Source: Crambe crambe
Lineage: Eukaryota > Porifera > Demospongiae > Poecilosclerida > Crambeidae
NCBI GenBank assembly: GCA_963924555.1
Contig: OZ004586.1
Span: 868,001-932,000 of the forward strand
Direction: 5' to 3'
Length of the DNA stretch: 64,000 nucleotides
Position 1 is the first letter of the stretch. The number at the start of each line of letters is the position of its first letter. This document shows, one piece after another, positions 37,749 to 48,647 of the stretch. The translations under genes were made by a program, and so were the position numbers. The notes beneath the pieces were generated by a model, which made no database searches, was not told where the DNA came from, and saw nothing but the letters and a program-made list of their open reading frames with translations.

Positions 37749-37955
37749 CAGGGGGAGGTCACTCCCATTCACTCTAGCTCTGTACATACGTTCGCGACCG
37801 GGGTCAAGGTTTTTGACCACCCAAAAATCTATGTTGTACGGTGGCCGAGAAGGGTCATGTCGCTCTGCCGACTTAGCGGCCGCGCGGTACTTGAGCGGCC
37901 GATCGGCCGATCGAGCGGTGACGGCTAATTGGAGAGAAATTTTTAAAAACTGCGC
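37749..37955 (+). repeat. Left terminal inverted repeat of the 7-kb element
   Basis: 207 bp; the outer ~60 and inner ~95 bases pair with the right TIR. It contains repeats of GGCCGATC and NotI-like GCGGCCGC, which is unusually GC-rich for this window, plus TTGACC-type subterminal motifs. Confidence 0.85.
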
Positions 37956-38086
37956 ATGCGACCATTAATAGATGCGACGGTGTCTGTATGCTTATCATAT
38001 GCATAATGAATGCTGCTGTAACAGATGGTAAGGCTATGTTTGCAGGCGACTTCTAGATTAGATATGGTAGTTTATTTCCTACCCAG

Positions 38087-40414
38087 AAGTCCTGATCGAA
38101 TATTTTTATACTGGAAGGCCGTACAAAGTAATTCTTGAAAGATTATGTTTGGTACATGGAGTCACAAAAAGGTATGGCATGTCATATAGATGAAGCAGCC
38201 ATAGTCATACAAGCACTAGCTTATCACAGACATAGATGGGATTCTAGATCCTTGATGAAGTGGCACACTAAAGGAGAGCATAAACGGCACACAACCACTG
38301 CCTGCTATAGTCTGGCGTCGCCAGCCCAGCTTTTCTTCTTTTTTTTTGGGACGGGGAAGAAAAGTGGTCTGGTGGCTCTAGCATCAACTACTTGTGTCGC
38401 CCGCGCGCTCTCTCAAAAATAATTTAAATTGCAATAACATGCGTGTTGAATAATTTTCCGAAGCCAGTAGGTAGAATTGCGAACACATCGCCCTTGAAAA
38501 TCGCTGATACAACTTTCAGCCGTTCAGGCTTCAGGCCAGGTATTCCTAGCTCTTTAAACACAGTTCTTGGTTACTCTCCATAGCTCTAGCTCTGCCAACT
38601 TGGAATAAATAGTGGGTGTGTCTCGCCAACATTAATACTACTTCACGTGACTGAATAGAGCAATCTGATTGGGACGCAGCTATAGCTGCGCGCGCGGGCG
38701 ACACAAGTAGTTGATGCTAGAGCCACCAGACCACTTTTCTTCCCCGTCCCCAAAAAAAAGAAGAAAAGCTGGGCTGGCGACGCCAGACTATGCCTGCTAT
38801 GTATTGAGTTTGCATTTTCCCACTTACAGTATGTCCTGGTTAAAGCGGCAGTTTCGAAAGCTAGGGCTTAAGAGACGCACTACTGATCCACCAGAAGATA
38901 CTCTTAAAGCTCTAATACAAGTTCTTATGAATATTATTGGTGTAAAGTTGTGTTAAAATGAAATGGTTATGTGTACATGTTCTAGCTTCTATTGCAGTCA
39001 CCTGATAAGTTGTGTGGCTATCGAGCATTGTGGAGGATACTCAGGACTAAATATAAGATAATATTGAGAAGGTTTATAACTACTTCCTTTAATTAAAGAA
39101 CCTCATAGAATCTAGCAATTATTGATCATAGAGATACAGTTATGCAGCTGCTGAGACAATTGGATCCAGAGGGAGTAGAGCAGAGGAAGAGCAGGCGCCT
39201 GAAAAGAAGACCATATAAGTGCAAGGTTAATGAGCTAGCCATAATCATTGTATGGATTATTAAAGGTATAGCTGTTATAATTAGGGACCTAATCAATTAT
39301 GGCATGTTGATGGTTATGATAAGCTCACTCCGTATGGACTCTCCATTCACGGTTGCATCGATGGGTATGTTTTGATGCTTGTTTAATATATATCTTAGTA
39401 GTCTTGGTAGCTACTGTTCATGTATCCATTAGGTTTTCTAGGAAGATTTTATGGCTGAAACTGTCCTCAACAAATCAAGACCCGAGGGTGATTTCACAAT
39501 ATTATTTAGAATGTGTGGAGAGCTGTGGAGGTATATTAAGGTACAAATGCTTGGTTGCATGAATAAACTAGCTGTATTTGACTAGGCTGTCCTAAAGTTG
39601 TGCGATGTGATTGCGGAACTGAGAATTGCAAACTTGCTAAAGTTCACTTAGCATTCCGAATGAACCATAATGATTCACTGGCCAGTTGTAAGAGTTTTAT
39701 ATATGGACCTTCAACATCTAATACTGCAAATTAATAATTATTACAAAAGTTTCCACATAGTAATCACAGTATCTTATTAGAGAATTGAGTCTCTTTGGGC
39801 CCAGTTGAGGAGATTTAAAACAGATTGGTGGATAACATTGTGCAGGGTAGGTATACGAGTTAGTGGGAGATCTTTTGTTGATTGTCTTGTTTATGATCAA
39901 GGACCTTCTGACAGATGGACTATTCGACAAGAACAATATTCACAGGTTGATAATGCAGATGTCTTTTCTATAGCTGGGTCTCACTTTTGAACTCCAGATA
40001 TACCTTGGGTTATGTGTTTGGAAACCTTTTACATAAAGATTTGGAGGCTTTCGTCAGAGATTGGAATAATCATCCTATAAGAAAGAATCATACTGTAGAC
40101 ACTCCACATGGCCGTCCCATTGACATCTATGATATGCCAGACTTGTATGGTATGTCTGCTGCTTTGAGTTTAGTTTCATTGGTAACCATGTTTTGTTTCA
40201 AGGCTCAGAAGACCAGCTACAATCCATTGATTGTAGCCTGTGGGCAGAGAGTATGCTAGAGTCAAAGCCTGCACCATTGCTGTGTCCAAATTTCTTTAGG
40301 ACTGTTGCAAGAAGGGCTCTGGAGACTGAATTGCACTTGAGTGAGGGTGATATCACTCACAATAACTGTCAGAATGTTTATATCAAACTAGTTCACCACA
40401 TTGAACTTTGGTAG
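38087..40414 (+). CDS. Multi-exon DDE integrase-core gene (probable transposase)
   Basis: Exons I could place: 38087-38171, 38830-38941, 38998-39071, 39132-39225, 39285-39364, 39433-39530, 39586-39725 (GC donor), 39781-39846, an uncertain region to 39980, then to 40149, and 40203-40414. It matches the metazoan integrase-core family I know from WHVDGYDKLxPYGxxIHGCIDGF-type sequence. Seen here: a helix-turn-helix-like N part (SWLKRQFRKLGLKRR), LLRQLDPEGVEQR, WHVDGYDKLTPYGLSIHGC, FSRKILWLKL, CDCGTEN, RIESLWAQLRRFKTDWW, VRDWNNHPIRKN and SEDQLQ near the end. D, D and E candidates (HVDGYD, RCDCGTEN, RIES) are all kept. The start codon is not identified; an upstream exon is probably missing. All placed junctions keep frame, so it may be active. 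Confidence 0.75.
38308..38790. mobile_element. MULE-type MITE nested in the integrase gene intron
   Basis: Inverted repeats of about 110 bp start TAGTCTGGCGTCGCCAGCCC and are flanked by a perfect 9-bp duplication TGCCTGCTA (38299-38307 and 38791-38799). It belongs to the same TIR family as the MITE at 21587-21957. It lies between integrase exons 38087-38171 and 38830-38941. Confidence 0.92.
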
Positions 40415-40587
40415 CAGATGATTTATTCTAAATTTCTTACAGTAGCTACAACACAAAGTTTATGATGAATCTGATACAGAATTCTTAGCTATACTGTTTT
40501 GAAAGAGTTTTATAATGGTAGAGATACTAGAAGTTTGTTTCACACCACCACTGCATCAACTACAATAATTGAAATTATTATTATTAT

Positions 40588-43500
40588 CTAGAACAGAGTA
40601 CAAAGGTTTACCATTTTAGATGAAGGACATTTGCTGTGTTTCAAGAGGCTCTGCTCTATAATTTTATAATAGAGAAGAAGCAGGTAATGTGGCAGCTCAC
40701 CAGCCTTTGGATCAGCCACGCTCTTGTACCCATTCACACTCTTTCTGGCTTCATCAAGATGCTCGGTCTGGACAAAATTATTTTTTTGCATTGTGGGGTG
40801 AGCCTTAGCATAATTATTGTATGGTTAGACTAAGTACCAGAACACAGAATTCCTGTCCACCTAACTACTATTGTGCATATTTGAACAGAAATGGGATAAG
40901 ATGGACTTACCAGAAGTGGATCAACCCTTCCCTTGTCATAGGCTTCCTGTCCACTAAATGTTTCGAGAGCTACCTAAATGAATAAGAATGCATGTATAAT
41001 AATAAGCTATTTTCATTATTAACTCACAACACCATAAGAAAAAACATCACTCTTTGGTGATAAGTGGCAAGTATCCATTTCTGGAGGGCAGTACCCCAAT
41101 GACTTGGCCACTACTGGTGCAGTTATCATGGTTCGCCCTCCAACGACCTGAGGAAATTCTCTGGTGAAACCAAAGTCCCCCAGTTTTGCAGTCAAATGCT
41201 GATCCAGGAGTATATTGGCCCTGGATAGAGAATATGAATGCAATATTACAATGAGTAATAGAGTCCACATACGCTTTAATATCTCCATGAACTACTTGGG
41301 GATTGGCACCATGAAGCCATAACAAACCACGACAGACATCCTTCAAAATCACAGATCTTTGTCGCCAGGTTAAGGGAGGAGCTTTCTGTAGTGATTAAAT
41401 TAGCTTCAAATCTATGACTTTGAAAAATAATATACTATACCTTGTTAAAAATTTGATCATAAAGATTTCCCTGCTCCATATATTCATATACCAACATAGG
41501 AGGAGAAAGGCAAAATCCACTAAATTGCGATGGCGGCATCTGTAAGCAGTAACTACCAAAATTTAAACTATGTATCTATGGCATTATTATCTATACCTCG
41601 TCAGGGCTCTGATTTCACTGGCAAGTAGGCCAGAGAGAGTGAATGAATCTGGTAACCTCTTTTCCTGACCACCAGCAAGAGCTAATGCACCATCCTGAAA
41701 GTGACCAATTGAAAGCACTATATTATTATAACTATTAGAATTACCTCAGTTAATTTCTTGATGGCAACATATGAACCATTGAGGATACCTTTATAGACAA
41801 CACCAAACCCTCCACTTCCCAACAATCTCTCTTGTGCATAACCACTTGTTGCACTAGAAATCTCGCTCTCTGAGAAATGCAGGACTACACAGTTATGCAA
41901 TGGAAGTAATTACATATAAACATAAATAACTTGTGCACCTTGACAGGAGTCTAGACTGGAAGTGCAAGGTGCTTGAGTGGCTAAGATTGGCACCTTTGTG
42001 GAAGGAACTGACACTTTTGTGGAAGCCACATAACTCGATCCAGCACTGGACACAGCAGAATCTGCACTGACACTAACACTGGGACCCTGTTGGGGAGTTC
42101 CCCTCAGGTGCTCTCCGCTGGAAGGGGGGCCATCATGCACACGGTGTCTTTTTTCAGTACTGGAAGATTGAGGAGATGCTAAAAAGCAAGAGCATCACTT
42201 AATTGAATAATACTTCTGCAGTATAATCACACAACATACCAACATCAACACGAACAGTCACTAATTTCCCTTTGATTTCCTTTTCTTTGAACTTGACAAT
42301 ACATTGGTATAGACCCCCTTTATTCACATAAATAACAGGGGTTGAGGGGAATTCCATAGGCTCTCCAACTATGGTAGACCAAGTATACTGTGAGCCAGCA
42401 TGTGTAGATGATACACAATATAGTGTCACTGCATCAAGGAAGTTTTCAACAATCACTAGTGCTGGACTTTCACACCGTATGAAAAATTCTAGAAATGTCC
42501 ATAATAAATGAAGTTCACAGACTTAGCTACACAGACACACAAACCTTCATCAAGACAACTTAAAGGAGCAGGTAAGTTTACCATTATTGCAATTAACACA
42601 TTATCAGCAGTATCCACGAAAGGACTTAATATCTCATTTCCTAAAGCCAGTAAAATTATGATCCAAGATACTACATATTATTATGCCCTCAAATACCTTT
42701 ATGAAAGGATGCTACTTGGTAACCATCATTTTCGGGCTGATATACACTAAGCTGGCCTAAGAATTTCCTATCAACAGGCTTTATAAACCTCCTGTCTCCA
42801 TCCATTAATACAGGAGTATAAAGAACTAAAGGTTGGTAACAATCTGATAACTTGAATAAGAAAAAACTTAGCTTTACCAGTCAACTTTTCATCACCACAG
42901 GTCTCATAGTGCACTTCTGAAACTACACAATAATCATTAATAGCAACTTAATTGATTATCAGCTGCTACAATAAATCCCCACAGAAAACTAATCATAAAC
43001 CTATGACCTACATAATAATTGACATAAAAAAAAAAGATTCACATGCAGCATACCAGATGCACCATTACTTGCTTCATCATCAGATTCCTAAAAAATTAAA
43101 TTTGCAGTAGCTAAGCATAGAGAAATTTTATAGTATTGATACAAAGCCCTTTATTCTATGCACTACAGAATTATACCATGCAGCAGGACCAAGGTACTAA
43201 CCTATCATCGTCCGGTGTAATGCAACCAACACCCAACTTTATATTATTTGGCGACTTTTTCATTAGAAGTATATAATTGCCCATCGTCCACGGTTTAGTT
43301 TTGCCACCTACAGTGATTTCCTCATCCAAAATACGTGCTCCATTCAATTTAAAAAGAGAGAGAGTTGCTTCCATGGTAAACTAGATGGCACTTTTTTGCG
43401 GCTTTTTTGGTAACCGCCTTATAGCAGTCACTCCGCCTGACACTCATTTCAATGTAAGGGGACTTGGCTTTACTATATACACCCTGTCGACCTTCTTGCA

Positions 43501-43810
43501 TCTTACATATAGCTATCTACATTGAAATAACATTCATATCAATGCAACTTCTTTCCAGTACCTCACTTACTAGCACAATGTCATTGCCAAGTTTAGGTTT
43601 AGACTTCAATTTTTTTTGTAGTTTGTGTGCTCTAACAAGTATATCTGTAAAGTACACACCTTCATTTTAAAGTAAAACCTTCCCCACAACTAGCTATATA
43701 ACTGACCTTCTCTCTCGTCTTCAGAAGTGTCATCCGAGCCAACAGACCTGACTTTCTTTGACTTAGAGGCTTTTAATGATTTTGCCTTGTCGTGTAGCAC
43801 CTGACTCATC
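40588..43810 (-). CDS. Ig-domain plus IRAK-like kinase gene, probably frameshifted
   Basis: Likely first exon from 43810 (basic/acidic, [13 protein letters not shown]), then 43202-43374, several small exons, an Ig-like exon 42240-42488 (VTLYC and GGLYQC cysteines), a Ser/Thr/Pro linker exon 41939-42178, and kinase exons 41745-41884, 41597-41694, 41441-41539, ~41270-41390, ~41030-41222, ~40905-40975, ~40685-40760 and ~40588-40650. Kinase motifs: [29 protein letters not shown], the IRAK-type catalytic loop HGDIKAANILLD, DFG and a closing SKCPSSKM segment. No signal peptide or membrane helix was found. Exon 41441-41539 enters in the frame giving RCRHRNLV but continues in another frame ([14 protein letters not shown]), as if about 10 bases were lost. 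The gene lies wholly inside the 7-kb transposon. Confidence 0.7.
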
Positions 43811-43897
43811 TCTAGTAGCAGTGATCCAGGAGAGTGTGAGTCTGCCATCAAGCGAGCTGATTGTGAACACGTGGTTGCAATATTTAAACATTTCTCT

Positions 43898-44775
43898 CCA
43901 ATTAGCCGTCACCGCTCGATCGGCCGATCGGCCGCTCAAGTACCGCGCGGCCGCTAAGTCGGCAGAGCGACATGACCCTTCTCGGCCACCGTAATGTTGA
44001 CCTCTTGACCGTGCACAGAAATGTTCCTTGACCTGTTGACTGTACCTTTTCTTGACCGGTACCTTACGTATTACGCATGCGCAATTAGCTATTGGGAATA
44101 AGATTTTATTCGGGATTTCCGGAAACTGCAAGCATGCATAAGAAAGGGGCCAGTTTTGTAGCCATTTTGTAGAATGGTCTTCTCCTCTTATCATGGGAGG
44201 TTCCTGAGGGTGAGGTGTAGCTAGCTAATCACCAAATTCAATTTGCCACAGTTTACTGCAGTATCCAGACATATGTGATCACGTGCTAAGCTATTTATAG
44301 TAATATTTTACATTACGCCGTCTATATACAGTACAGAGTATTGGAAGTTGCATGCCCTCTCGTCACTTCGCGACTCGATAAGCCCTTGACAATACATATA
44401 TAGCAGCAGAACTTCTACAAGCATGCGCGCGCGCAGCGCAGAACTTACTATGATTACATCATTATTATCATGACGTCATAATATTATTATTCTGCATCGA
44501 TCGATCAGCAGTTTGGTTACTGCTAAGGCTATTATAATAAGCTATTAGTAAGTTATAGAGACGACTAAATGTAAGAAAATGTATCTAGCTACTTTAATTG
44601 TTCAGTAACAGCATTGGGAAGTCTTCGGTCCTGAATGATATCTTGACCCTTGACCGAAACCCCGAAGAGCCGTTGACCATCTGACCGGAACAAAAAATCA
44701 ATCTTGACCCCTTGACCTCACTTTGACCCCGGTCGCGAACGTATGTACAGAGTGAATGGGAGTGACCTCCCCCTG
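43898..44775 (-). repeat. Right terminal inverted repeat of the 7-kb element
   Basis: Complementary to the left TIR, but split by about 720 bases (43993-44712) with many TTGACC/GTTGAC motifs. The putative first exon of the kinase gene (start at 43810) lies just inside its inner edge, so this TIR may contain that gene's promoter. Confidence 0.8.
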
Positions 44776-45617
44776 TAGCGTAAGCCGCCGATTATCGACC
44801 AGCACCTATTATCGACCGAGGCAGCACCAATTATCGACTACATAGTATACGGAAAGTCTACGGTAGTAAACAAACGTAAACACGGAGTTTAAGAAAATGG
44901 CTGCATTGAAAAATATATGGGAAAAACTTACAAGCTCTAGAGAGAAAACAGGACTTCAACAGCATGTATTTATCAACTGCAGTATGAAAGTAAGTTACTA
45001 GCTCACGTTACCTATCGCCATGGCTCCGGAAGATCGCTTAAAAGGTACGAAAGCTATCGACTTATGTCGAATTTGGTGCTTGTTTAGTGAGATAGATTAT
45101 GACTGGATTCTGTAGGAATATGAAACACAGACCAATGAAGACTGTCTCCAAAAAGTATCACCAGAATCCAACAAAAAGGAGAGCTTCTGCAGTAGTTCCA
45201 TTCCACCGTTAAATTGTGAAGCAGTTTATGGTAGAAATACTTCGTTCATTTTTTATAAAATTTGTTATGATGATGTATTTTATAGCATAAAATAGTATAA
45301 AAGTATCTTTTTAAGGGCCCTAACATGTACCTAGTGGAGCAAAACTGAAAGAAAGAATGGAACGGACGATGATTGATATTATGATTTTCAACGGGTGGTC
45401 GAAAATTGGTGTCGGTGGTCGATAAATGATTTTTTAGTCGACGTAGTAGATTCAGTATAGCAAAATTTCTATCCAATTGTGAGAAAAATAATTTATATGA
45501 CATTATAGAGGATGAAATTATCTTTCCTATGGTTGTTGTTTGAGACTTTGACGACCATCGGTGAGGGAGATATGGTGCGAGGTACAAAATATGGTCGATA
45601 ATTGGCGGCTTACGCTA
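44776..45617. mobile_element. Non-autonomous pogo-type element (interrupted at its left end)
   Basis: Ends TAGCGTAAGCCGCC and GGCGGCTTACGCTA are inverted repeats with a TA at each edge. Several ATTATCGAC units lie next to them at both ends. The same terminus (TAGCGTAAG) and ATTGTCG units flank the pogo transposase gene at 57726-60435. The 7-kb element duplicated the first five bases of this element (TAGCG), so it inserted here. The interior has one short ATG frame (44898-44991) ending at a GT, with no recognisable product. Confidence 0.8.
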
Positions 45618-46480
45618 TAGCTGCTCCTTTTATATGATAATTGAGTGAACTAAGCCATGCATGGACCATCAATGCAGTGGACCAATCAGAGCCCAGGTCC
45701 ATACTGTTATAGAGAAAACTTGATGGTTGCATGCACAGTAACCACAAGCAATGAATTTATGTGTCTATTTTGACCTATAACTAGCTATGGACATATAATT
45801 ATATTCATAGCTATTGGCAGTGTGAATTCATCATTGTTTGACTGCAAGTGGCCTGATGGGTGAGTCTACAATAATTGTTAGCTATGTATCAGAGTTAATG
45901 CATGGCCCATTTTATCAACTCAGACATATTCTAGCAAATTTATGGAAATCTCAGAACAACAGCTGAACTCGGGACAAGCCTTTTGACCTTTGTACCCTAT
46001 TTCAGGGGTTTTCTACTTTTATAATCCCCAATAGGGTGAATTGAACAAAATAAGTACACTGCATGTGTATCATCTTGATATCATGATTCAATTTTCTACT
46101 TTTGTAAACTGTGCACTCCCCCATTTGTTTTTGGGCATATCTGGCCAGATTCGGATTTTGCAGCTGGGGCAATGGTCTTGCCATTGTTCAGAGTTACTTC
46201 TCAGAGTATATCATTTCATTCCATTTAGCTAGTTTGATTCCTTCATCATTAGCTAAGACCTTGTAGTGCCTGCACTGCTACTGAACTTCATTTGTGGGAC
46301 AATCATTTATCTCTGGGATGCATGCCTAGTCAATCATAAGTAGACTAAACAAGGAAGGTAGTAGTGTCTATGGAGCTACCACACTGACCCCCTGATCTGT
46401 ATGTATCAATCATGTGCACAGTATGAGTGTAGTCATTATGATTATATGTCTTGATTCCCAAAGAGAAGATTCATAATACA
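45618..46480. other. No gene seen
   Basis: AT-rich sequence. The first ~120 bases (TTTTATATGATAATTGAGTG, GACCAATCAGAGCCCAGGTC) resemble the region upstream of GIMAP copy 3 (50355-50455) and look like the displaced far-upstream part of GIMAP copy 2. Confidence 0.6.
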
Positions 46481-46596
46481 GGTGAAGTTAAGTGCAGACA
46501 CAGTATTGCCATGTTTTGCAGGGAATGCTATCTTTTTGCATAGCTCCTCAAGACCATGCCTCCTTGGATCTGTTTTGATAGACATTCTCACAGTTA

Positions 46597-46662
46597 TCAC
46601 ACACACGTGTCACACACATGCACGCATGCACACATGCATGCACACAACACACACACACACAC

Positions 46663-46693
<31 letters not shown>

Positions 46694-47652
46694 CACACAC
46701 ACACACACGCAACACACACACACACGCACACACACACACACGCAACACACATACACACACACGCAACACACACACACACAACACACACACACACGCAACA
46801 CACACACACACGCAACACACACACACGCAACACACACACACGCAACACACATACACACACACGCAACACACACACACAACACACACACACACGCAACACA
46901 CACACACACACGCAACACACACACACACGCAACACACACACAACACACACACACACACACACGCACACACACACACACACGCAACACACACACACGCAAC
47001 ACACACACACACGCAACACACACACACGCAACACACACACACACACACACGCACACACACACACGCAACGCACACACACACACACGCAACACACACACGC
47101 AACACACACACACGCACACACACACGCAACACACACACACAGCAACACACACACACGCAACACACACACACGCACGCACACACACGCAACACATACACAC
47201 ACACGCACGCACACACACGCAACACATACACACACACGCAACACACACACACGCAACACACACACACGCGCACACACACACGCACACACACACACGCAAC
47301 ACGTGCACACACACACGCAACACACACACACACGCAACACACACATACACGCACAACACACACACACACGCAACACACACACACGCACAACACACACACG
47401 CAACACACACACATGCAACACACACACGCACGCACACACACACAACACACACACACACACAACACACACGCCACAAACACACACGCAACACACACACACA
47501 CACGCACACACACAACACACACACACGCACACGCACACACACACACGCACGTGCACACACACGCACACACGCACACACACACACACGCGCGCACACGCGC
47601 ACACGCACACACGCACACACACACACGCACACGCACACACACACACACACCA
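46597..47652. repeat. 1-kb (CA)n/CACACACGCAA minisatellite
   Basis: About 1,050 bases of CA repeats interrupted every 8-14 bases by CGCAACAC or CGCAC. It is almost entirely alternating purine-pyrimidine. The very long Thr-His and Cys-Val frames on both strands come from this composition and are not genes. Confidence 0.98.
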
Positions 47653-47859
47653 CAGTGCAAATGTAAATCATATAGCTGCCACTGAGTGGTCATGTGCACC
47701 TGGTAAAGCTAGGATGCCTGAGTCAGTGCTGGCAACCTCCAGCAGCCCGGGCTGCAGGACCACAACTGATATTGGAGCAAGAAAATTAATGATCTCAAAA
47801 TGCAACAAAAAAAAATTACATCACTTGACCTCAAATGGCTGGCCTTGTGAAGTACCAAC

Positions 47860-48150
47860 AAAAGTATTCATAATGGGATATTCATTTGTTATTGGAATGC
47901 AATCTCACAGGGTTAGTAGGTGTGGTCACAAAAGTATTCATAATGGGGTTTCATTTGAATGCTCACAAGGCCAGACTGTGGGTGTGATCACAAAAGTATT
48001 CATATGGGATATTCATTTGCTATTGGAATGCTCACAGGGCCAGACTGTGGGTGTGGCCACGAAAGTATTCATAATGGGAATTTACAATATTCATTTGTTA
48101 TTGGAATGCAACCTCACAGGGCTAGTGGGTGTTGTTCATAATGGTTTTAT
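47860..48150. repeat. ~65-bp imperfect tandem repeat, 4 copies
   Basis: Copies of CAAAAGTATTCATAATGGGA then TATTCATTTG and CTCACAGGGCCAGACTGTGG. Otherwise 47700-48647 has no gene that I recognise. Confidence 0.85.
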
Positions 48151-48647
48151 ACTGAAGCAAAAACACTGGCTCGTATTCACACTTGCAAAAGCCCAAAAAC
48201 ATGCCTATGGCCCTGAATAGAAGCATTATTTATTTATTATTTGCATAGTTACAGCTAGGTATAATTATAAATCTCACTTTCTGTATCCAGCTCAACTCAT
48301 CTTACAGTACAGGTGCTCTTGTGCAATTTCAGCATTGCTCTATGTTTGGAAGCAATGGATCACTTCTATTCTCCTCAAAGTGCTTCATCGAAGTGTTGGT
48401 ACACAGAAAACCCCACCCATGTAGCTACATGCATAATAATTATTGATAATTTGTTATGTACATAAAGGTATTATAAATGTAAAGATGATAAAAAAAGTGT
48501 GTATGAAGTACTGAGGCAACAGTCCGTTTAAGGCAAACTTGTTAATATTCTAAACAAAAATGAGATTGGCTAGATAGCAATCATTACTGTGCTATAGCTA
48601 AGAATAACGCATGACATAATATATAATGTTACTATTGTGATGGGGTA

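Larger units (their letters stand above)
37749..44775. mobile_element. 7.0-kb TIR transposon carrying integrase and kinase genes
   Basis: The outer ends CAGGGGGAGGTCACTCCCAT (37749) and its complement (ending 44775) are inverted repeats. Perfect 5-bp direct repeats TAGCG flank them at 37744-37748 and 44776-44780. The TIRs continue inward: 37749-37811 pairs with 44713-44775, and 37859-37955 (GC-rich, GGCCGATCGGCCGATCGAGC) pairs with 43898-43992. The right arm holds about 720 extra bases between these parts. Inside lie a plus-strand DDE integrase-type gene (38087-40414), a minus-strand Ig/IRAK-like kinase gene (40588-43810) and a nested MITE. The integrase gene is the likely transposase. Confidence 0.8.

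Noticed and set aside
43763..44194. Minus-strand 143-codon frame in the right TIR
   Set aside because: Spans TIR sequence; only the short exon read in another frame (from 43810) has acceptable splice context.
45246..45587. Minus-strand 113-codon frame inside the pogo-type MITE
   Set aside because: No similarity to the transposase or any protein I know; the element is non-autonomous.
46548..48220. Very long open frames on both strands (Thr-His and Cys-Val rich)
   Set aside because: They arise solely from the CA/CACACACGCA minisatellite and have no start context, splice signals or homology.
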